From assembly GCA_027575805.1 (NCBI GenBank), contig JANBPU010000058.1, forward strand, positions 1 through 64,000: 64,000 nucleotides of DNA, written 5' to 3'. This DNA is from Mycoemilia scoparia (taxonomy: Eukaryota; Kickxellomycota; Kickxellomycetes; Kickxellales; Kickxellaceae). Of the stretch, positions 23,108 to 33,448 are shown piece by piece; positions within the stretch are counted from its first letter, which is position 1, and each line of letters begins with the position of its first letter. Made by a program: the position numbers and the translations under genes. The notes below the pieces were generated by a model. It was not told where the DNA came from and searched no databases. It was given only the letters and a program-made list of their open reading frames with translations.

Positions 23108-24213
23108 TTTGTTAGATTCTATTTGTCGCTTTTTCTTTGTCGAATTTTTACTTATTTCTATGCGTTGTATATAATACAAAAATAGTGTATATGCTAATAC
23201 GAGGAAGTTGGTGCAGACGAGTGGGAAAAGAGAATAAACTTATTGTTATAAAAAGCGAGAGTATATGTGCTTGTCCAGTCATATTTAAATAGATTGTGTT
23301 CTTGTTAATTGCAACAAACAACAACCACTACCAACTTTCCCCCCAAAAAAGAATGGGGTTTATTTTGCCAATCAACGCCGAGGAAACTATTGGGCTAGCT
23401 AATTCTGTAGTATAAGCCGCTTTGAATACAAAAAAAAGGACTAGCAAAGCCATAGAATTCAAATCAACAGGATTTTCCTTTATTCTAAAAATTTACCTCA
23501 ATCAATTCTTTCTGTCATTGGGTCTCATGGCCATTTTGTATAAATTCAACGCATGGATAATCTTTGATGTGGGTTAGTAGTTGAAGCTTGTCTGAATTAT
23601 TAAGGATTTGGCTTTAGCTTGTAATGTCAATTTCTTGAATTTTGATAACAAAGAGGCTGAAATCAGCAAATCAATACGAATAATGTTTCTCAAACGAAAT
23701 ATATGAAGCATAGTGATTTATGTTGCAAGAAATCAAAAATGCTTGGCTACTTTTTGATTTGGTGCACTTGCTGTCTTTATTTCCAAAAGGTTTTGGCAAG
23801 ACAAATATGATAGTGCGACTGCCATGCTGAATGGGACAATAAAGCTATATCAAAAAGAGCTGGTTGATTTATTTTGTTCGAGTGGTGCTATTTATTATCT
23901 ACACTTTGAGTGTTTGTCACAATATAGTATCATAGAAAGTGCGATTTTAAAGCCACAAAATCTCGTAAATCAAATGTAACTTGAGATTGGAAGCGAAAAA
24001 GATTCACATATGGCTATGCTATGTAGTTGTAAGTCTTTCAAAGTTTACACGGAATTTTAAATAGTGACATTAGTATTTTAGGGCAATCTAATTTGACATT
24101 AGTCAAGCATCACCAGCATAAGAATCCTTACAACAATGATTTCTGGTCAAATTCGAATCTAAACTATGTGTCTGTTGGAATATATTTTTCCAGGATAATA
24201 AACTGATTCTTCT

Positions 24214-24316
24214 ATATATGGGTAATAATTTTTGAAGAGTATATTCTGGTGACCAATGATTATAGGCAAAATCCCAGCCAAATGAGTGACTAGCTCTTCA
24301 AAAATAATCGCCCACA
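24214..24316. mobile_element. M1-family inverted-repeat element
   Basis: Left end ATATATGGGTAATAATTTTT; right end AAAAATAATCGCCCACAT. The interior has GGTGACCAATGATTATAGG and CAGCCAAATGAGTGACTAG. No gene is recognised within about 1.1 kb on either side, so it is an exception to the 3'-flank pattern. Confidence 0.75.
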
Positions 24317-26089
24317 TTCTTACAATCTCGAGTTGGGAGAAAACAAATATCAATGACAAGTAGAATGTCTGGGACTGCATTTGCAGCGAAATAGTAGCAC
24401 AAAAACTAATTTAACCCCACACTATTAAATGCATGCTCCAGAATGTTAATCACAGCTGTGGATTGAAGTGGGGTAAGCACTCTGATGGTAGTAAATGTGA
24501 GAAAATATACCAAAGAACAGTTCTTTGTTTTCAACACCCTGTTTTACACACACATGAACACAAAGCACAATTAAATCCTTTAACCAAAAACAAGCGTGCG
24601 TAATGAGCCAAATGAGCCCTTTAATGGTGCCCGACTGGCACCACAAGTGCACTAATCGACCAGACTTGCTCTCTCAGCAAAAATATCTTTACAGAGGTAG
24701 TAGAACTACTTTGTGTATATGTTTCCACTTCCCCACATGAACACATATCTAAAAGCAAGTACAATCTGTGTTCATTGAATCAAGTTCTAGCGTTTGTGCT
24801 TGCTCGATTTGCTGCAAGCAATTAAACCATTTACAGGAATCCCAGCATCCAATGCTGGAAGCGAAAGTTTGGTTTCTCTTGTTTTCCCCAGACAACTTTG
24901 CATAGATGAAAACTCAATATAGCTTTGATAATTGTCATTTTGTGAGTCTGTGCAACCCCATCGATGATGGATTTATTGGTGTCATCCAAACCAGTACTTC
25001 AATGAGCCCAAATGTCTCATCAGGAATCAGCAATTGTTTCCTTCCCCACTTGAAAAACCCCTCCCTTTTTATTATTCATCCGAAATCCACAAATGGATAT
25101 AACAGATTAATGCAATTTGCTAAGCCCCCTCAAATATTACCGTAAAAATCCACTATACCAATACATCTTGTTTTGATCTGTGTCATTTATGGATACTCCA
25201 TGAATTATACATCAATTTGTGCATTGTCCATTTGGAAGTTCTTGTTAATTGTGAAAGACCAAATCCAGTTGGCCTATGTCGTTTTTATCACACGCTCACA
25301 CCTCGGATCAGGGGGTGAAAAGAAACATAATTTCTGTCTCTGTAAGCGGTTGCTGAAGCCTATGCTCCGAATATCATTTTGTCATAGTCATTTTGATAGC
25401 ATTGGAAGTTACTGGTTGGCAATGAAGAGTTTTTGCAAAGCCGCCTAGTCTCGTCCCTAAGCCAGCAATATGAGCACATATGGCTCTCATGCTATAATGT
25501 TAGCTGAAATCTGTGGCTGCTAGTAGATTTTTTCATTATGGATAATGCTATCTTTTTATCATAGCATTCAATAAATATCATTTATAGCATATCCACTAAT
25601 GTGAGACTAAATTTATATTGAGAAATCATTTTAAGGAAAACCCTACACTCCAATATCAATGGTCCTTTGTGACAAAGGCCCATTTGAATTGCAATGGTCA
25701 GGACTCAGCTATGGTTTTCCGAATCAATATCAAAACATGAAATCGCATAAATCAATAGCAAAATGTAAACAAATGCTCGGCAAGTCATTTATTAGATCCA
25801 GACCGAATATATAAGACCGGTTGCCAAGTTTGGTAACCAATTGATTGGAATGCTCTTGATCTGGATAATTGCTTGAATGGCGGCTGACGCCACGCTTGCA
25901 GATTTGGAATCCACAACTCCATTTGTAATTTTGATTATTGGCGGATATTGAAAAATAATTTATTATTCATGTTTTCTAAAGCTATAGAGAGTGCTAGGCC
26001 ATTTGTTAATAGGTGTGCATTGTAACTAAACAGCTAAGGTGACTGCTTGCTTTCTGACAAAAAAGTTTTTTCCAGAGAAATTGAAAACA

Positions 26090-26097
26090 TATAAATA
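26090..26097 (+). promoter_or_regulatory. TATA box of an orphan transcription unit
   Basis: TATAAATA followed by about 150 bases of G-poor, C/A-rich sequence typical of a strongly expressed fungal 5' leader, then an ATG. Only a 26-codon frame follows. Confidence 0.45.
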
Positions 26098-26245
26098 ACC
26101 GCTCATTTTCAATATAGTTTTGAAGTCATCAACAACACCCTTCTCTACAGACTATTATTACAACTACTTCCTTGACTACTCTTTCCAACAACTAAACCGA
26201 CTTTTTCACAACTTTATCTTTTACAAACACAAACTCAGCTACAAA

Positions 26246-26326
26246 ATGCTCACCACTGCTACTTTTGCCCTCTCTGCCTCCATCGACAACAACGCCAGCT
26301 CTGACTTCCCCATCACAACTCTCTAA
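26246..26326 (+). CDS. Possible 26-residue micro-ORF behind a TATA/leader
   Basis: The ATG follows a C/A-rich leader with AAA in front of it. The frame encodes MLTTATFALSASIDNNAS and stops eight codons later. There is no family match that I recognise. Because the promoter-like sequence is much better than the ORF, this may be a micro-protein, the remnant of a decayed gene, or a non-coding RNA start. Confidence 0.25.
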   Translation: MLTTATFALSASIDNNASSDFPITTL

Positions 26327-27314
26327 AGTGTCGACGAAAAAATATTGTTATTGCCATTGCTGGCCTAATATTGACCAAGGTTTTTCAAACTCGGCGTCTT
26401 GATACCCTCCACACACAAAATTTACCTACAAAAGTCGAACTGTACCTGAAAGCTTCTTTTTGATGACTCAAACCGCTCTAATATTGTTAATAATCTTTGC
26501 CAAATCTTCATCAGCATCATATTCATACTTTTGTGTCATTGATTCGAGTATTCGTCTACCACCACTCTATCCAAAAAATATCTCTTTGTAATATTTACTA
26601 ATTTTATCAAAACTTCATTATTTTGTAATTTTCTTTTTGTTAATGTAACAACAACAGTAATAATAATAATAATAATAATAATCAATTAATATCATCAAAT
26701 ATTCAAGCATCTGTTTTATTGATTTCAAGATATGAATTCTCAACCGTTTATTAAGATATTTTGAATCTAAATATATTTGATATAAGAAAATAGTAAAAAA
26801 CATAAACATAAAAAGAACAAAAAGAGTGTTTAACAAATGAGAAGGATGTGCTATGCATGGGTAAAAAAGTTTAAAAAAGATAAACTAAAGGTAATAGAGA
26901 TAGATAAACATGTATAGTAAAAATTGGTCGTTAAAAACAAAGTCTTCATATTTTAACCAATATTCATATATGTAATGAATAAAGAATATGAGACTTTCAC
27001 ATTAGAAAAAAACGTTAAAAAGAAGAGAGGAAGAAATTGAGGTCATAAATACAGATCATAGGCGTTATATGCGTTATACATGAAGAAAGAGAGAGAGAGA
27101 GATATATATAAAGAAATGAATATGAAAAAAAATAAAGAATAGAGAACCCGGAAAGTACTTGATAAAAGTAAGCCAATGTCAAATATATCAAGTTTGGGTC
27201 TTTTTTTCGTAAACAAGTAATCGTTATTGATGTCGTTATGGACGAATCGTAACTTGAAGATTTCGTTAAACGTAACCATTACTTTATCTGGGGAGAGAAA
27301 ATCGACATAACATG

Positions 27315-27392
<78 letters not shown>
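27315..27392. repeat. (GTA)n microsatellite, about 26 units
   Basis: A nearly perfect run of GTA/TAG units over about 78 bases. It lies about 245 bases beyond the stop codon of the minus-strand gene, so in transcript sense it is (CTA)n. A second, shorter run with GTG units lies at 27478-27514. Confidence 0.95.
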
Positions 27393-27477
27393 TAGTAGGG
27401 TAGTAGTAAGATCAGAATCTGTGGGGTTAAGAGACATTACATTAAACACTTGGAAGTGTTTTTTGTAATAACTCTAT

Positions 27478-27478
27478 T

Positions 27479-27510
<32 letters not shown>

Positions 27511-27514
27511 GGTT
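27478..27514. repeat. (GTA)n/(GTG)n microsatellite
   Basis: About seven or eight GTA units merging into five GTG units, in the same 3' flank as the longer run upstream. Confidence 0.9.
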
Positions 27515-27634
27515 TGAGACGATAGACACAGGGTCACACACGTAATCGTTAAAAATAGAGACTACACATCGTATCATTATCGTTATCGTTAAACACGCAT
27601 CGTTATTATTTTAATAGTCACACAAGAGTTAAAT

Positions 27635-30600
27635 CTAACCCAAGTAACCATTCCATCCGTTATTTGTAGTAGCACCGGCAATACTTCCACTATTCAACAA
27701 ATCCATCGAAACAAATGGATTGTCAGATGTTGGAATATGCTTGAACATTTCGTTTTTGTTTCCACCAGAAACACCATTTCCTTTACCAAAGTTCTCTGAA
27801 GTGCTGTTGAAGATATCAAACAGTGATGATGTGTCAAAGAATTGGCTGTTGAGCATTGACAACATTTCAGTGTTCTGCTGCTGTTGTTGCTGCTGCTGTT
27901 GGTAAATAGAATCGGCGAGCATGTCAGGGTTAGTGGCACTACCGCTGGCACCAAGGCTTAGGCTAGGAGATGACATCGATACATTGTTTAGCGAAGCAAC
28001 TCGTTTGGCCGGAATTTGGCTTAGACTAGAAGAAAGCATCGAATTGAGCTCAGACTCGCTAGTGCTCATAGAGCGATAAGCAGGTATACCATTTTGCATA
28101 ATAGAAAGCGACCCAGATTTGTTGTTGGCATTGTATGGTCTGAATGCGCTGGCTGGTGGTGATCTGGTACCTCGGCTTCTCGTCTTTTTGGCGCTAGTAT
28201 CGGCACCGGGTGTGCTGCTAACCTTGGGCTGAACACCATTTTCATCAGCATTGACGACAGGTGTAGCGGTGATAGTGACCGAATCTGTTTGTTTAGAGAT
28301 CTGGTCAAATGTGTCTTGAAGATTGGCCAAGACTGACGGATCTACTGTACTGACGACAGAAGCAGAGTCAGTACTACTTGAAACCATATCCTGGTAACCA
28401 TTGTCAAATCCTAAACTCAAAGATCCAGGATCGAAAGACGATGACTCTCCGATAAGTCCGGACCAGGTATCTTTCCACGATCCAAGAGCATCGATTATGC
28501 AGTTATTACTGAGCTCAAGAGCTGCAGATGTTGTGGCCAGCAGGCTGTCTTGCTGGGTAGTGCTATTTGCTTGCTCATCTGACAATGGAGTGGCAAGGTC
28601 ATCCCACTCAGCATTGACATCGAATCCGCCAGTATTACTGCTAGAAGATATCGAGTTGCTATTAACGCTACTACCAGCCATGAGCACCGAATCGACTACC
28701 GAAGATGGAGTAGGGTTGGGAGACAACATGGACATAGCTCTGCTATTCTTTGGAGAACATGCTTTAGAGCGACTCTTGGTTGGAGTGGCTGGCAAAGCAG
28801 AGAAATCAACAGAGGCAAACTCGGAATCATCGACCTGCCCAGCAATGGCATCAAGGGTTACTGTGCGCTTGAAGTGGTAGACAATAGTTGAAGTACTACT
28901 ACTGCTTCTGCTTTCACTACCCGAAGATGTCGAATCTGTGCTAGAAGAAGAATTGCCAGACAGATGTTTCCAAGGCCTGCCGACCATATCGAGGTTCATC
29001 TTGCTGAGATATTTAGCTTGGTCCTTGGTGGGTTGAATCGTAGCCTCATGATGGACCGGATTGATAATTCCAAGTCTCGCCATTTCGGAGCGAATCGAGC
29101 TGGTGGGCGAATTCGAATCGTCATTGATATTGCTGCTGTCACTGTTATCATCGCTACCATTTTGAGGACGAGGATTGCAAGCTGACATGTAAGAGCCACG
29201 GCGAATAAAAACCATGTCACTTTTCAATCTAAAGTGAGCACGGTCCTGAACCAGAAGCCAATCATCTAACCAGCTGTCTAATCTTGCACTCAATGCTTGA
29301 GAAAGAACATCATCTTCATTTGCATCAGCGCTTCCACCAGATCTGCCACGCTTGCGCTTAGCTGAAGAGTGAGGTGGTTTTGGTTGAGCTGATTTGGGAG
29401 AAACTCCAGGAAGAATATACAACGGATGATGCACAGTCTTGTTCAGAGTCAACAGTAGTGCAAACTGTCCGTCGGCGAGGGTCATTGCACCAACCGACAA
29501 AATCATTCCAACCGGGAGTTTGCGGGCTTGACGAAGCTCAACAACAGTCTGGTATATCTGATCGACCAGGGTGGTCGAATTATCCCGAATAACCGGATCT
29601 TTCATTGTAATCTCGCTTCGAATGCTGCGCTGGTCCAACAGTTTGGGCTGTAGCCACAGATACATCATGTTGAACATCGATTCGAGGCTTTGGGGCTTCG
29701 TTCCAATATCTTCTGGTAATGGAATCAACGTACAGTGGCTAAGGACCACCTGCAAATCAGAAAGCACTGTTTGCAGCTCTTCACGGAAGTCTTCATTGGG
29801 ACTTACAAAGATACTTGACCCAGCGTGTACAGTTATGGCATTGGGGTTCTGGTTCTGGTAGCTGTCGTAGCTGTTTAGGTTCGAATCAACAGTGTTTCCA
29901 TCAGAAGAATCCATTATTCGACCATTGGTGCCAGCCACTCTAGAACTTCCAGTGCCTGGAGTGCCAACAGCAGCAGTACCACTACCACCACCTTCCATAC
30001 CAGCTCTCTGGGCAGCCTTGAAGTCAAGATAAGCGGATCCCAATTCCGATTTGAGCAGTTCGTTGGCAGTAGTTGGATGATGTTCAGGCCTTTCGGATTG
30101 CATGGTTAAAACCGGCGCGTTGTCAGCACCAAGCTTCTCAATAAGCCATTGCTGTACGACATGTCGTTTAGAGTCCAGCCATTCCTTGACTTTCTTGCTC
30201 TGACCCATGACATAGTAACTGGGAATGGTATATCCAACACCAAGCAACTCACGATGGTGGATTTCGGCCAACACGTTGTCATCCTTTCCAAGTCGCTTCA
30301 TGGTCTTGGGATCATCATGTGGCGAGGTCAGTAGCCCGGCATTGCCATAACCAACAAGCGACATTGACGAAGAGTCTTGGCCGTCAGTAGAAGAAGAGGA
30401 CGATGACGATGAAAAGGCACTCTTTCCGTCAGAATCGATACGAAGACGTTTGGTTGATCGTGAATCCTTATCGCCACTGTCTTTTCCATCGTCCCCATCG
30501 TTGCCATCAAGGGCAAGTGCAGAAACAATTCTTTGTGCGGTTGACATCCCGGTTGGATGGATTCTGTTGCCCAGCTCGATGGATATGGCTTCGGACTGAA

Positions 30601-31567
30601 CCAGAATATCAACAACAATTCCCCAATCGATCACGTCCTTGTCAAGGAACGTGTTGTCGGAGTTGAACAGTTTTCGACGAAGTTCGCGCTGCTTTCCGTT
30701 GAGGTTAGCCAATCTGCGCTTGGTTAGCTCGAAGTCCAGGTTACAAGCATGGGATAAACGGAACACATCTTCATCAGTATAAGTGTCATCTGGAAAGACG
30801 TCATAAAAGTACTGAAGGGTGATCAGCTGCTGGTGAGCAGTTAGAGTTGTCCGCTTGGGCGTTGCTTTGGGAGTGTAGAGACTCGAGTGTGGCAGGAGAG
30901 AAGACGATTTGGTTCGCTTTGAGGATGCTGTAGATGGAGTTTTGGCGGTAGTAAGAGAGTTGCTGGAATTTTTATGTCCCAATTGTCTCGAGCCGATGGC
31001 TTTTGACGAAGAAGACGGGGTCGCCATCATTCCCATGGGCTGCTGGTAGTATTGCGGGGTCTGGTGATGATATCCATAGGCACCCGCTGTTGTAGGATCC
31101 ATGATACCTCCACCGGTCATACCAGTGGTAGTGACAGCACTTCCGGTCGGAGTCATTGCTGGGAACTGAGGGAATGCAGAAGCAAGCATTGCTGGGTCCG
31201 AGTATCCAAAGCTCATCGCGTTTAAGTTACTATTGCCGCCGCTGTTACTTGTGCTCACATTGCTGGACCCAAACATATGTTCGTGTGGGAGCTGGGCATA
31301 GTACTGTTGCTGCTGAGACGAGGAGGAAGGTGCTGGGCCCATTGAGCCTAACATACCGGACATTGGATCTAAAGGAAATCCCGATTCGCACTGTGGCTGT
31401 TGTTGCTGCTGCTGCTGCTGTTGAAGTTGTTGTTGATATTGGCTCAGGTTCGAAGCATTCTGGACAAGCTGCTGTTGAGGTATTTGGAACTGTGGACCAT
31501 TCATATGACCATTGAAACTATAAAATCCTGCACTCATTACTCCACTGGTTTTGTTATTCCAAAGCAT
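27635..31567 (-). CDS. Gln/Ser-rich putative regulator with divergent homeodomain-like segment, 1310 residues
   Basis: Not recognised with certainty. One segment, about residues 240-302, reads like a degenerate homeodomain: LTAHQQLITLQYFYDVFP, then a LSHACNLDFELTKRR turn, and RLANLNGK at the place where WFQNRRAK is normal. This keeps the Asn but loses the Trp and Phe. A folded-looking region follows at about 600-860, containing ILPGVSPK, basic AKRKRGR (possible nuclear signal) and RLDSWLDDWLLVQDRAHFRLK. The N-terminus is Gln-rich (poly-Q). The C-terminus has poly-Q and acidic/aromatic patches (SQFFDTSSLFDIFNS) that resemble activation regions. It may be a nuclear DNA-binding or co-regulatory protein. 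A second Met at residue 11 is an alternative start. The 3' flank carries (CTA)n in transcript sense. Confidence 0.7.
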   Translation of the reverse strand: MLWNNKTSGVMSAGFYSFNGHMNGPQFQIPQQQLVQNASNLSQYQQQLQQQQQQQQQPQCESGFPLDPMSGMLGSMGPAPSSSSQQQQYYAQLPHEHMFGSSNVSTSNSGGNSNLNAMSFGYSDPAMLASAFPQFPAMTPTGSAVTTTGMTGGGIMDPTTAGAYGYHHQTPQYYQQPMGMMATPSSSSKAIGSRQLGHKNSSNSLTTAKTPSTASSKRTKSSSLLPHSSLYTPKATPKRTTLTAHQQLITLQYFYDVFPDDTYTDEDVFRLSHACNLDFELTKRRLANLNGKQRELRRKLFNSDNTFLDKDVIDWGIVVDILVQSEAISIELGNRIHPTGMSTAQRIVSALALDGNDGDDGKDSGDKDSRSTKRLRIDSDGKSAFSSSSSSSSTDGQDSSSMSLVGYGNAGLLTSPHDDPKTMKRLGKDDNVLAEIHHRELLGVGYTIPSYYVMGQSKKVKEWLDSKRHVVQQWLIEKLGADNAPVLTMQSERPEHHPTTANELLKSELGSAYLDFKAAQRAGMEGGGSGTAAVGTPGTGSSRVAGTNGRIMDSSDGNTVDSNLNSYDSYQNQNPNAITVHAGSSIFVSPNEDFREELQTVLSDLQVVLSHCTLIPLPEDIGTKPQSLESMFNMMYLWLQPKLLDQRSIRSEITMKDPVIRDNSTTLVDQIYQTVVELRQARKLPVGMILSVGAMTLADGQFALLLTLNKTVHHPLYILPGVSPKSAQPKPPHSSAKRKRGRSGGSADANEDDVLSQALSARLDSWLDDWLLVQDRAHFRLKSDMVFIRRGSYMSACNPRPQNGSDDNSDSSNINDDSNSPTSSIRSEMARLGIINPVHHEATIQPTKDQAKYLSKMNLDMVGRPWKHLSGNSSSSTDSTSSGSESRSSSSTSTIVYHFKRTVTLDAIAGQVDDSEFASVDFSALPATPTKSRSKACSPKNSRAMSMLSPNPTPSSVVDSVLMAGSSVNSNSISSSSNTGGFDVNAEWDDLATPLSDEQANSTTQQDSLLATTSAALELSNNCIIDALGSWKDTWSGLIGESSSFDPGSLSLGFDNGYQDMVSSSTDSASVVSTVDPSVLANLQDTFDQISKQTDSVTITATPVVNADENGVQPKVSSTPGADTSAKKTRSRGTRSPPASAFRPYNANNKSGSLSIMQNGIPAYRSMSTSESELNSMLSSSLSQIPAKRVASLNNVSMSSPSLSLGASGSATNPDMLADSIYQQQQQQQQQNTEMLSMLNSQFFDTSSLFDIFNSTSENFGKGNGVSGGNKNEMFKHIPTSDNPFVSMDLLNSGSIAGATTNNGWNGYLG

Positions 31568-33448
31568 AAACCACTTGCTTTTGGAATTGGCGGGCGTTTG
31601 CGAGAACTGTAATCTTATTCGAGATGGAGGCGAAAGAGACTACTTTGTAAGAAAACAAATTATTCTGTGTTTCAACAATATTCCGGCGGCGATGAATTTG
31701 TGATTGTGGATGTTGGCTGATGTGGCTTGGGGTTGTGTGTAAACGAGTGAAGATATGCTTTGTAGGATGTTTTTAAGGCAAACTAAAGTAAACAAAATAT
31801 TTGAACCAGTAGAAAAATAAACGAAATCTTGGACGGGGGTGGGATGTGATATTCAGGCAAATGATTTATCTGTTTTTAGATATACACTTTATGAGGGAGG
31901 TATAAAATATACCAATAAACGTGGTGGATAACGGGTTGGCTAAATGTAGACTATACTCTCACACAGAGAGCTATGGTGTTAACAACAAATAAAAGATAGG
32001 AATAAAACCAAGGAAGGAGTGATAATAAGAATCAGCTACTAAAGAAATCCCTTCAGGCGGTGTGGAGGAGGACTTGGGTTTATTAATATGTATTTTTCAA
32101 ATAAAAATTGTAGTGGTGGACAATTTTCTTGTTCGTCTTCACATTCCAAGAAGGATAAATTACTTTGAGACCACCGGCTATTCTTTGCACAAACCTAACA
32201 CAGGGACGTGGAGGTTCTTTAGCATTGGATATGGCTTTATCGGCTGGAAGCGTTGTGCACAAAGTATACCCACCACAGACTTTGCTGCCACGTATTTGCT
32301 CCCTCCAAGGCTTTATGCCTTCTTTCAGCCAATTCCACACCCAAGTAGATGCGATTCCTGTTATAGCCTAGCCCTTCTTTATAAGCATTGTAACAAATAG
32401 ACGCGCTAATGGCGGATTGCTCCTTTATAGCTCTTTAAAATATTATCTGGTCACTTTAACATTGGTATAAACAGGCACTCCTAAGAGCACTTTGAAAGGC
32501 AATTTTTCTTTTTCAATAGTAGTTTCCTTCACAATCACATACATACGCAATCTCTCTCCCTGTGTGCGTGTGTGCGTGTTAACTCTTTATTTCCCTTCTT
32601 TGTCGCCAAAACCACACGTCCTTCGAAAAATCTCCATGAAAGCACCCGCTTTCTTTTGTCTTTGACCTTTTTTTCCAAGTAGTGACAGCAAAACTACTCC
32701 GTGGTCTATATGAATATATACTATTGGGTTACTCCAATTCATAATCTATCCGGATATGAGATTTTGATACTAATGGTATTTTTGCATTTAATGTTTCTTG
32801 TAGTTATGATGAATGCGATAGAGAAGACTGCGTGACCATGCGCACATGTCCCTCATGATTTGCAATAGCCACTTCTTTGGCTGTTCCCTTTCCAGCCATC
32901 GTTAAAGTTTCTTTGCCATCATTTCTTTTGTGCGTCTAAATGGGTAAACATTTGCCTCCTGATGATAATACACACGTATATTTCGTACTTGTATTTATTT
33001 ATTCTGTATTGGGCTGATCATCCGCATTAATTACTGCCAAACTCTTAGGAAAAATAGCGGTCTCTTTAAAGCTGTTGGCAAAAGATCATATCCAGGACTG
33101 CAGTTACATTTTAAGAACCATATTTGGATATCTGGCTCTTTATCAGTGTGCTTTATGAGGCTTTAGGCATGTCCTTTTCGTAATCCACATTATAGTCAAT
33201 GGCTTTACCGGCTAGAGCAACGTGCTCACTCATTGAAACAACAAACATTGAAAAATGATGTTATGGATAGATTAGCTCACGATTGAAGTTCCCCATGAAG
33301 GCTGTTTGATGATACGCCATGGAAAATGTTGAATATAGAACACAGTTCAAACATACTACCACATATTACACACTCTAGATACATTTTTAAAGAATATAAA
33401 ATTGACAAAGTTTCGTAAAACACCGATGACAGCACCAATAGAATGATT
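31568..33448. other. Intergenic region between the Gln-rich gene and the palmitoyltransferase
   Basis: Both flanking genes are on the minus strand, so this holds the promoter/leader of the former and the 3' flank of the latter. An open frame of about 112 codons (32.06-32.40 kb) lacks an ATG start and recognisable content. No repeat element of the M1 or M2 type was seen. Confidence 0.5.

Larger units (their letters stand above)
23108..27634. other. 4.5-kb gene-poor region
   Basis: The first few hundred bases are presumably the promoter and leader of the DBP2-like gene. Beyond that I find one M1 element (24214-24316), a TATA-plus-leader site at 26.09 kb with only a 26-codon ORF, and trinucleotide repeats near the 3' flank of the next gene. 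Other open frames (for example at 24.9-25.4 kb) have poor starts and no recognisable content. Confidence 0.5.

Noticed and set aside
25173..25448. 91-codon plus-strand frame
   Set aside because: It starts at a non-ATG codon, has an irregular composition rich in Cys/His/Phe and no recognisable motif or promoter.
32062..32400. 112-codon plus-strand open frame and an overlapping minus-strand frame
   Set aside because: Neither has an ATG start, both are Cys/Trp-rich translations, and no splice partner or family feature was seen.
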